This document shows positions 1 to 5,419 of a DNA stretch of 5,419 nt, piece after piece. Positions within the stretch are counted from its first letter, which is position 1; every line of letters begins with the position of its first letter. A program made the position numbers and the translations under genes. The notes beneath the pieces are model-generated. The model was not told the DNA's origin, searched no databases, and worked only from the letters and a program-made list of their open reading frames with translations. Where the stretch lies: contig CALFWH010000040.1 in the NCBI GenBank assembly GCA_937927985.1, positions 1 to 5,419 on the forward strand, written 5' to 3'. Origin of the DNA: an uncultured bacterium (GTDB lineage: Bacteria > DRYD01).

Positions 1-1755
1 CAATATTAAAATAAAAGAATTATAAGAATTTGATAAATTTACGAAACTTTGCAAATTAATTAATTTAACATTTATAAAGTGAATCTCTTTTAAGTACAAA
101 TTATCCATAAAAAGTATCTTTTGAATTTTATTGTTAGTGAATTGATTTGGTTTGTCATTTGAAAGATATTCCTTTAATTTATCTTTTAAGTTATCAGGTT
201 GAAAAGATTGAAAATAGACAGTATTTCCTAGAATTTTTTCAAATTTTAAATAAAAAATTTTACTAAAATCTATATCTTCAGAAATCATAACTTTTTTATC
301 CTTGTGGCTTAGTTTATAAATATTAGAATTAAAATTTTTTATTTTTATTAAAGGCTTTTCATTTTTTTCCCCAAAAGGTTCCATTATTTCTTTTATCTTA
401 TCAATTTGCTCTATAAATTTATGATAGAAAAATTCATTAAGTTCTAAATCTACAGAATAAGAGTAATTTTTGATAGTGAAATTAGAGATTAACTGTCTGA
501 ATTTTTCAAAATTATTAATATCTATTTCTATCCCTGCAGCTTTTTTATGACCCCCAAATCTTTTTACTAAACTTTTAAAATTACTTATTAAGTTAGTTAT
601 ATCCAAACTTTCTATGGGATTTCTTACAGAACCCTTAAGATGATCATTTATTCTTACAAATACAAAAGAAGGTTTTTTATAAATATTTGAAATTTTTCCA
701 GCAATTATACCAACTACCCCTAACTCTAAACCACTGATAGGTTCTATGTAATCTGGAATTATTATGTTGTTATCATACAGTTTATTTTCTTCTATGTTTC
801 TTATTACTTTTTCAAAAATTTCTTTTTGAATAGCTTGCCTTTTTAAATTTATCTGGTTTATCTTATCTAGGTAAAGATCTAAATTATCATCAATTGACAT
901 AATTGAGTTCTCTATTGTCTTATATATAAAATCAAAAGCAATATAAGGATTACTTATTCTTCCAGGAGCATTCAAACGAGGTATTATGATATAAGAAAAA
1001 TGAAAAGTATCTGTAGGTAAAACTTCTTTTCCATAAGCTTTAGTAAAAAGTTTATAAATAGAATAGGGAATAAAACCTGAATTAATCGATTTAAACATTT
1101 TTTTTACTAGATTTCTATTTTCCTTTAATAAAGGAACTACATCAGCTATAGTTGCCATACCTGTCAAAAAAGTAAGTACTTTTTCCAAGTTTTGGGCATT
1201 CTCTATTTTTAAACTATCCAAGAAAAAAAGAGATATTTTATAAACTATACCTGAAGCACAAAGATAATTATATCCTAAATCTGTAAAACTAGGATGTATA
1301 ACTAAATCAACTAGTAATCTTGTAGACTCAGGTTTATGATGATCAATAATAATAACTTTTAATCCTTTTTGTTTTAAAAACTCAATTTCCCCTACAGAAT
1401 TAATCCCATTATCTACAGTTATCAACGTATCTATGTTAGGATATTTATTTGTTATATAATCAACAATATTAAAATTAAGCCCATAACCATGAACAAATCT
1501 ATTAGGAATAATTACTTCAATGTTTTTATCATTAAATAAATTTTTTAATGTAAAATACAACATCGAAGAAGAAACTATTCCATCGACATCATAATCCCCT
1601 AATATCAAAATAGAGTTACTTTTTTTTAGAATGTCCCATAATTTTGAAAAAGAGGGAATATATATGGATTCTGTATTTTCAATATAATCTTTTATATCTT
1701 CAGATAAAAAACTTCTATTTTTTAGGATTTGAGAAACAAATAGCTTATCCCACAC
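1..1755 (-). CDS. recJ: Single-stranded-DNA-specific exonuclease RecJ, 3' end cut by window edge
   Basis: RecJ is a 5'-to-3' single-strand DNA exonuclease of the DHH phosphoesterase family, acting in the cytoplasm in recombination and repair. The frame is open for 585 codons from the GTG at 1755 to base 1, with no stop. Motifs seen in order: GDYDVDG at residues 53-59 (metal-binding aspartates), TVDNGI at 113-118, the signature DHH at 138-140, ADVVPL at 204-209, PRLNAPGRI at 259-267, GVVGIIAGKI at 346-355, GSVR at 375-378, GGHKKAAG at 401-408 (DHHA1 domain) and EPFGEKNEKP at 459-468, which leads into the OB-fold region. Many RecJ proteins are 550-600 residues, so probably only a short C-terminal piece is missing. 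The GTG start is chosen because a Trp directly follows, as in many RecJ N-termini, and because the pilT stop lies 9 bases upstream with no ATG between. No strong Shine-Dalgarno is seen, only a purine run inside the pilT end, so translation is probably coupled to pilT. The usual Trp-His before the GVIGIVA segment is Leu-Glu here. Confidence 0.95.
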   Translation of the reverse strand, partial: MWDKLFVSQILKNRSFLSEDIKDYIENTESIYIPSFSKLWDILKKSNSILILGDYDVDGIVSSSMLYFTLKNLFNDKNIEVIIPNRFVHGYGLNFNIVDYITNKYPNIDTLITVDNGINSVGEIEFLKQKGLKVIIIDHHKPESTRLLVDLVIHPSFTDLGYNYLCASGIVYKISLFFLDSLKIENAQNLEKVLTFLTGMATIADVVPLLKENRNLVKKMFKSINSGFIPYSIYKLFTKAYGKEVLPTDTFHFSYIIIPRLNAPGRISNPYIAFDFIYKTIENSIMSIDDNLDLYLDKINQINLKRQAIQKEIFEKVIRNIEENKLYDNNIIIPDYIEPISGLELGVVGIIAGKISNIYKKPSFVFVRINDHLKGSVRNPIESLDITNLISNFKSLVKRFGGHKKAAGIEIDINNFEKFRQLISNFTIKNYSYSVDLELNEFFYHKFIEQIDKIKEIMEPFGEKNEKPLIKIKNFNSNIYKLSHKDKKVMISEDIDFSKIFYLKFEKILGNTVYFQSFQPDNLKDKLKEYLSNDKPNQFTNNKIQKILFMDNLYLKEIHFINVKLINLQSFVNLSNSYNSFILIL

Positions 1756-1764
1756 TATTATGTT

Positions 1765-2844
1765 TTACTTTTTTCTAGTAGAAGAAGTAATAAGTCTTTC
1801 AAATTCTTCTGGATTAAATGCTGCCATCATAGCATAATCTAAAGATATCAATCCTTGTAAATAAAGATCTCTTAAGCTTTGATCAAAGGATATCATTCCA
1901 TCTTCTGCTCCAGATTGTATAGCGTTAGGTAACATATGAGTTTTGCCTTCTCTTACTAGGTGTCTTATAGCTGGAGTACCAGTCATTATTTCAAGAGCTA
2001 ACACCCTACCAGAACCAGTAGCTTTAGGTATCAAATTTTGAAAAATTACCCCTTCTAAAACCATTGATAATTGTACCCTTACTTGATGTTGTTGATGAGG
2101 GGGGAAGATATCTATAATTCTATCTACTGCATTTGCACAACCGGTTGTATGAAGAGTAGCTAAAACTAAGTGTCCAGTTTCAGCAGCTGTTATAGCAGTT
2201 TGAGTAGTTTCAAAATCCCTTAACTCACCAACTAATATCACATCTGGATCTTGCCTTAAAGCAGATTTCAAAGCATTGCTAAATGAATGGGTATCTGAAC
2301 CTAACTCTCTTTGGGAAATTATCGCCAATTTATCTCTGTGTAAAAATTCTATTGGATCTTCAATGGTTATTATATGGGATTTTCTATTAGAATTTATATA
2401 ATCTATCATAGATGCTAAAGTAGTAGATTTACCTGATCCCGTTGGTCCAGTAACCAATACTAATCCCCTTGGTCTTAAGGATAGATATTTAAATATCTCA
2501 GGCAAACCTAATTCATCAATTGAAAAAGGTCTATATGGAATAACCCTAATAGCTAAAGCCCATGAGTTCCTTTGAAAATAAGCATTACATCTAAACCTTG
2601 CTAATCCAGGTACAGAATAAGCAAAATCTAATTCTCTTTCAGCTACTAACTTAGCTTTTTGTTGCTCAGTTAACATACTCTCTATTATTTTCCTTATAGC
2701 ATTTGGTGGTAAAACTTGAGGTAAAGCAGGCTCTAATTCCCCATCTATCCTTAACATAGGAGGAGAACCAGCTTTAAGATGCAAATCACTTGCATTCTTA
2801 TCAACCATCATTTTTAATAATACATCAATAGGATTTTCTTGCAT
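1765..2844 (-). CDS. pilT: Type IV pilus retraction ATPase PilT
   Basis: PilT is a hexameric cytoplasmic ATPase of the secretion-ATPase (GspE/PilB/VirB11) superfamily. It docks at the inner-membrane base of the type IV pilus and drives retraction, used for twitching and DNA uptake. The 359 residues match the usual PilT length. Visible in order: N-terminal SDLHLKAGSPPMLRIDGEL (19-37), typical of PilT; Walker A GPTGSGKST (133-141); Asp box IEDPIEF (161-167); QREL (178-181); Walker B segment DPDVILVGELRDFET (199-213); His box AAETGHLVLATLHTT (220-234); and AIRHLVRE (292-299), a close version of the AIRNLIRE motif that marks PilT and is needed for retraction. Against the common PilT form GEMRDLET, Walker B carries Leu and Phe. 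It has no tetracysteine zinc motif and no long N-terminal domain as in PilB. The ATG is fixed by the Shine-Dalgarno AGAGGTGA six bases upstream. It lies 24 bases after the zinc-ribbon/propeller gene and 9 before recJ. It looks slightly less A+T-rich than its neighbours, as expected for a strongly conserved protein. PilU is a less likely alternative. Confidence 0.96.
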   Translation of the reverse strand: MQENPIDVLLKMMVDKNASDLHLKAGSPPMLRIDGELEPALPQVLPPNAIRKIIESMLTEQQKAKLVAERELDFAYSVPGLARFRCNAYFQRNSWALAIRVIPYRPFSIDELGLPEIFKYLSLRPRGLVLVTGPTGSGKSTTLASMIDYINSNRKSHIITIEDPIEFLHRDKLAIISQRELGSDTHSFSNALKSALRQDPDVILVGELRDFETTQTAITAAETGHLVLATLHTTGCANAVDRIIDIFPPHQQHQVRVQLSMVLEGVIFQNLIPKATGSGRVLALEIMTGTPAIRHLVREGKTHMLPNAIQSGAEDGMISFDQSLRDLYLQGLISLDYAMMAAFNPEEFERLITSSTRKK

Positions 2845-2850
2845 ATTTCA

Positions 2851-2858
2851 TCACCTCT
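2851..2858 (-). promoter_or_regulatory. Shine-Dalgarno of pilT
   Basis: Read on the minus strand this is AGAGGTGA, a strong match to the anti-Shine-Dalgarno of 16S rRNA, six bases before the pilT ATG at 2844. It lies in the 24-base gap after the upstream gene's stop and fixes the pilT start. Confidence 0.88.
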
Positions 2859-2868
2859 TAAAAAACTT

Positions 2869-4734
2869 TTAATTGGTTTTCATTAAACCATCAACAAAAA
2901 TCACATTTGAACTAGAGCAAGTTAATATAATTTTTTCAATTTTTTCATGGATTATTATACAGTATATATTATCAAAACTATCTAATTTTATTTCTTGATA
3001 ATCGATAAAGTTAGTTGTTTGATAGAATCCTCCATTATTACAAGCTAAATAATATTTTTCACTTATAAAAGCAATATCGTTCACTTCAAGATAAGATTTA
3101 GGTAGATTTAATTTAGTTATTGATTGATTTTCAAATTTAGCTAATAAACCTGAGCCAAGTAAAAATAAAACTTTACCTAATTGTTTTACTTTTTTTATAT
3201 ACTGAAATGAACCTGTTTGATATTCTTGGATTTTGTTAAGATCTTTATCATAGATTAGTAAGTTATTTGTACCCCCAATAATTTGTCCTTCAAAAAACTC
3301 TAAAAAATTGTTATTTAAATTTTTTTCCTTAACAATCTTTAAGCTGTCATCTAGAAAATAAACTTTATTTGTAGTAATAGCTAAAAACATATCTGAAATT
3401 TGTAAAATATCAATTATGTCACTATATCCAAAACGATAAGAATTTTTATACTCCCAATTTACAGTTAACTCCATTAAATTACCTGAAGAGCCAATTATAA
3501 ACAATCTGTGCCCTATTTGTTTGATTTTTTTTATTCTAAAATTAAGCTGAGGAATTTTTAATTCTTCAAAATTATTTTCTTTGTATAAAAAGATCTTATT
3601 TTCAGAAAATATAAATAGATCATTATTTATGAATAGGTAACCATATAGATTTTCAAAACCTGATAGCCTTTGTTTTGTAAGTACTGGAGATATTTTATCA
3701 GTTTTTGATTGCTTTAATAATTCTGTAGAAAATAGATTTTGCTCTTTTTTTACTTCTTTTTCTTCTTTTTCTTCTTTTGTTTCTTCTTTTACGTTTTGTG
3801 AACCTGATAAGGATAAAGTTTTAGATTCTACAGTAGAAGGTAAGGAAGGTAAAATAATAGTTTTATCTTCAACTTTTTTAACAGTTTCAAGTAATTCTAT
3901 TTCTGAAAGTATTTGTTTTTCCAAAGTTGTTGATTTAGAATTAATAAAATTAATAATACCTTCCAATGAAGCTTCTATTTTATCTAATTCTTTTAAGTTA
4001 CCTAACTGATATTCTTTTAAATTACCGTACTTATGATACAGGTCCTTGATTCTTTGTTTTATTAAACCGATTTGTTGTAGTTCATCGGAAAAAATATCTT
4101 GTTTTAAGAATTGTTTCATTTTATTTATATCTCTATCTTTTATTGTCTTTTCGATTGTTCTTACTTTTTCAGAGGTATTTTTTATAATGGTAGCTACTTC
4201 ATTAGAGATAGACTTTATTTCTTGTAATAATGAAGGGGCTTGTTGAGCAGGGGGAATTGAGATAGTTTGAGTAGAGACTTGTTGTAAGTTTTTATTTAAA
4301 TCATATCCTAAGGAATAAAGTTTAAGTAATTCTAGTTCACCTGCATCCAGGAATATTCCGCATCCGTTGCTACAAATATCTACCCATATATTACTATCTT
4401 TTGAATAATTAATAAGAGTCATATTTTTTTGACAAATAGGACATATTCTTTTCCCAGATCCTTTTATACTTTGTTTGGTTTTAGAAGGGAAAAATTTAGA
4501 TATATCTTCTAGTTCTATTTCTAGAGCTTTAATTAATTCTCCCCTATCAAACCAAATACTTTCACAGTTTTGACAATAATCTAGAGTTAAAAAATCAAAT
4601 CCTACCAAACCTTTTGACTTTATAGATATTTTTTTCATTTCATTACCACAATTAGGACATTTTAGAATATTAGGCCTTTGTAAGTTTTTTACTCCCAATT
4701 CTTTTAAAATATCATTAAACAGCTCTTTTAACAT
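2869..4734 (-). CDS. Double TFIIB-type zinc-ribbon, coiled-coil and propeller-like protein, function unknown
   Basis: No named family is recognised over the full 621 residues. The N-terminus has two zinc ribbons of the zf-TFIIB type. The first has CPNC at 26-29 and CQNC at 54-57 followed by ESIWFDRGEL. The second has CPIC at 98-101 and CSNGC at 121-125 followed by GIFLDAGEL. The WFDRGEL/FLDAGEL tail is the hallmark of this type. Residues about 168-290 are rich in Lys, Glu, Leu and Ile and look helical or coiled-coil. Residues 315-332 are a Lys/Glu low-complexity linker. Residues about 355-618 hold seven weak repeats of roughly 33-44 residues, each with a hydrophobic strand, a Gly/Asn/Ser turn and another strand (cores near 368, 412, 452, 485, 523, 562 and 603), suggesting a seven-bladed beta-propeller. 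There is no signal peptide or membrane helix, so it is probably cytoplasmic. The ATG is fixed by AGAGGTGA seven bases upstream. It is first in the operon with pilT and recJ. A scaffold or protein-binding role is inference; the zinc ribbons may bind protein rather than DNA. Confidence 0.9.
   Translation of the reverse strand: MLKELFNDILKELGVKNLQRPNILKCPNCGNEMKKISIKSKGLVGFDFLTLDYCQNCESIWFDRGELIKALEIELEDISKFFPSKTKQSIKGSGKRICPICQKNMTLINYSKDSNIWVDICSNGCGIFLDAGELELLKLYSLGYDLNKNLQQVSTQTISIPPAQQAPSLLQEIKSISNEVATIIKNTSEKVRTIEKTIKDRDINKMKQFLKQDIFSDELQQIGLIKQRIKDLYHKYGNLKEYQLGNLKELDKIEASLEGIINFINSKSTTLEKQILSEIELLETVKKVEDKTIILPSLPSTVESKTLSLSGSQNVKEETKEEKEEKEVKKEQNLFSTELLKQSKTDKISPVLTKQRLSGFENLYGYLFINNDLFIFSENKIFLYKENNFEELKIPQLNFRIKKIKQIGHRLFIIGSSGNLMELTVNWEYKNSYRFGYSDIIDILQISDMFLAITTNKVYFLDDSLKIVKEKNLNNNFLEFFEGQIIGGTNNLLIYDKDLNKIQEYQTGSFQYIKKVKQLGKVLFLLGSGLLAKFENQSITKLNLPKSYLEVNDIAFISEKYYLACNNGGFYQTTNFIDYQEIKLDSFDNIYCIIIHEKIEKIILTCSSSNVIFVDGLMKTN
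3753..3779 (-). repeat. Three tandem 9-base units encoding Lys-Glu-Glu
   Basis: On the plus strand CTTCTTTTT occurs twice exactly (3753-3761 and 3762-3770) and a third time with one change (3771-3779, ending in G). It lies inside the zinc-ribbon/propeller gene and encodes the centre of the Lys/Glu linker KEETKEEKEEKEVKKE. The unit is a multiple of three, so gain or loss of a copy would change linker length without breaking the frame. Confidence 0.8.
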
Positions 4735-4741
4735 TGCTAAT

Positions 4742-4749
4742 TCACCTCT
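4742..4749 (-). promoter_or_regulatory. Shine-Dalgarno of the zinc-ribbon/propeller gene
   Basis: Read on the minus strand this is AGAGGTGA, seven bases before the ATG at 4734. It is the same octamer as the one before pilT and supports this start for the 621-residue protein. Confidence 0.88.
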
Positions 4750-4759
4750 AATCTATTTT

Positions 4760-4788
4760 TTTCTATTAGTTAATCTTAAAACCTTCAA
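4760..4788 (-). promoter_or_regulatory. Weak candidate promoter for the minus-strand operon
   Basis: On the minus strand TTGAAG (4788-4783, four of six to TTGACA) is followed after 17 bases by TAGAAA (4765-4760, four of six to TATAAT). It would give a leader of only about 20 bases ahead of the Shine-Dalgarno at 4749-4742. Other TATTAT and TATAAA hexamers further upstream on this strand, around 4820-4830, lack a good -35 partner but could also serve. Confidence 0.25.
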
Positions 4789-4797
4789 AAATAAAAC

Positions 4798-4827
4798 CTT
4801 ACAAAAAATAATGAATCATTTTATAAT
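4798..4827 (+). promoter_or_regulatory. Candidate sigma-70-type promoter for the glmM-like gene
   Basis: A perfect -10 hexamer TATAAT at 4822-4827 is preceded, after 18 bases, by CTTACA at 4798-4803 (four of six to TTGACA). Transcription would start near 4834 and leave a leader of about 77 bases before ATG 4911. In DNA this A+T-rich a TATAAT occurs easily by chance, so the call rests on its position in the divergent gap. Confidence 0.4.
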
Positions 4828-4910
4828 AATAAAGGATAAAAGCAGTTTTTTATAGAAAACTAAAGAATAAGAGATTACAAAAAGAAGTTGTAAAATAATT
4901 TTTAAATCTT

Positions 4911-5419
4911 ATGAAGTTACTATACAGTTTTGGTACAGACGGCATAAGAGAAAAATATCCCTTTTTAAATGATATAATAGCCTACTTTGTAGGAAAAACT
5001 TTTGCTCAGATAATAAAGAAAAGTAGTAAAATATCTAAAGTAGTAATTGGATATGACACTAGATTTAATAGTTACTCAATAGCTTTATCAATAGCTACAG
5101 CTTTAATATCAGAAGGTATAAAAGTAGAGATTTCATCGAGTTATATTTCTACTCCAGCTCTTGCTTTTATAACAAAATACAAAAACTGTTATGGAATTCA
5201 AATAACAGCTTCTCATAATCCTTATTACTACAATGGTATAAAAATATTATATAAAGGACTGAAAATAAGTGATAACTTAGAAAAACAGATTGAACAAGAA
5301 TTAAACCAATATCTTGAAAAGATTCATGAAGATTTTTCTAATTACCTACAAATATTTAAAAATCCACCTTCAGGAAATTCTTCTATAAGCTTAAAAATAT
5401 CAGATTTTGTTCAAATTTA
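4911..5419 (+). CDS. glmM: Phosphoglucosamine mutase (GlmM-type), 5' part only
   Basis: GlmM converts glucosamine-6-phosphate to glucosamine-1-phosphate, on the cytoplasmic route to UDP-N-acetylglucosamine for peptidoglycan. The window holds the first 169 codons plus two bases; family members are usually near 450 residues, so about a third is seen. Evidence: FGTDGIR at residues 7-13, the N-terminal signature of GlmM; GYDTR at 47-51, matching the family's GKDTR; STPALAFIT at 80-88; and the active-site loop ITASHNP at 98-104, with Ser101 the expected phosphoserine, followed by YYYNGIKI. Most GlmM proteins have FGTDGIRG and NPYYDNGIK; here the Gly is Glu14 and the Asp is Tyr107. ATG 4911 is the only reasonable start: the in-frame codon at 4896-4898 is a stop and FGTDGIR begins at residue 7. 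No Shine-Dalgarno is visible just upstream. It is divergent from the pilT operon. Another alpha-D-phosphohexomutase (phosphomannomutase or phosphoglucomutase) is possible because the sugar-binding domain lies outside the window. Confidence 0.88.
   Translation, partial: MKLLYSFGTDGIREKYPFLNDIIAYFVGKTFAQIIKKSSKISKVVIGYDTRFNSYSIALSIATALISEGIKVEISSSYISTPALAFITKYKNCYGIQITASHNPYYYNGIKILYKGLKISDNLEKQIEQELNQYLEKIHEDFSNYLQIFKNPPSGNSSISLKISDFVQI

Larger units (their letters stand above)
4735..4910. other. Divergent intergenic region
   Basis: These 176 bases separate the minus-strand operon from the glmM-like gene and must hold the start signals of both. They are nearly all A and T. Apart from the Shine-Dalgarno at 4742-4749 and the two candidate promoters, no riboswitch-like structure, clear terminator hairpin or convincing operator palindrome is visible. 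A 14-codon frame at 4811-4855 on the plus strand has no ribosome binding site and is not taken as a gene. Confidence 0.7.

Noticed and set aside
1..60. End of recJ or a terminator at the left edge
   Set aside because: The recJ frame is open through base 1 with no stop codon, and no hairpin followed by a T run is visible on the minus strand.
1090..1110. Runs of eight T within recJ (also near 1620-1627) as possible frameshift or phase-variation sites
   Set aside because: Runs of this length are expected from Lys AAA codons in such A+T-rich DNA, and the recJ frame is intact on both sides.
4046..4246. 66-codon open frame on the plus strand
   Set aside because: It lies wholly antisense to the coiled-coil part of the 621-residue gene and has no good ribosome site. 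Its Phe/Ile/Ser-rich product is what one expects from reading A+T-rich Lys/Glu coding DNA backwards.
4820..4832. TATTAT/TATAAA hexamers on the minus strand as the main operon promoter
   Set aside because: No reasonable -35 hexamer lies 16-18 bases upstream on that strand; the overlap with the plus-strand TATAAT probably explains them.
4811..4855. 14-codon frame on the plus strand in the intergenic region (possible leader peptide)
   Set aside because: No Shine-Dalgarno precedes it, it overlaps the candidate -10 box, and there is no run of regulatory codons or attenuator hairpin after it.

Overview
The window is a very A+T-rich piece of bacterial chromosome (estimated by eye as well over two thirds A+T). 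Isoleucine is mostly ATA or ATT, and lysine and arginine mostly AAA and AGA. The organism carries a type IV pilus retraction ATPase, a RecJ exonuclease and a GlmM-type sugar phosphomutase, so it is a bacterium with a peptidoglycan pathway and probably type IV pili. ATA/AGA-rich coding fits a low-GC, possibly thermophilic, deep-branching lineage, but the sequence alone does not fix the phylum. There is no sign of a phage, insertion sequence, CRISPR array, tRNA or rRNA.

Layout. Three genes lie head to tail on the minus strand. First is a 621-residue protein of unknown function (4734 to 2869), with two TFIIB-type zinc ribbons, a long helical/coiled-coil middle, a charged linker and a C-terminal repeat domain that looks like a seven-bladed beta-propeller. 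Second, 24 bases on, is pilT (2844 to 1765). Third, 9 bases on, is recJ (1755 to beyond base 1), whose GTG start is in the same frame as pilT; its C-terminal end is cut by the window. The short gaps indicate one transcript. Across a 176-base intergenic region (4735 to 4910), the 5' part of a glmM-like gene runs the other way (4911 to beyond 5419). That region holds one candidate promoter for each direction.

How the genes may work together. PilT powers pilus retraction, used for twitching and for DNA uptake; RecJ degrades single-stranded DNA in recombination and repair; GlmM makes glucosamine-1-phosphate for the cell wall. The unusual gene is the first of the operon. It has no signal peptide or membrane segment, so it is probably cytoplasmic, the same compartment as PilT, and its architecture suggests a scaffold or adaptor. 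A functional link to PilT or RecJ is inferred only from gene order.
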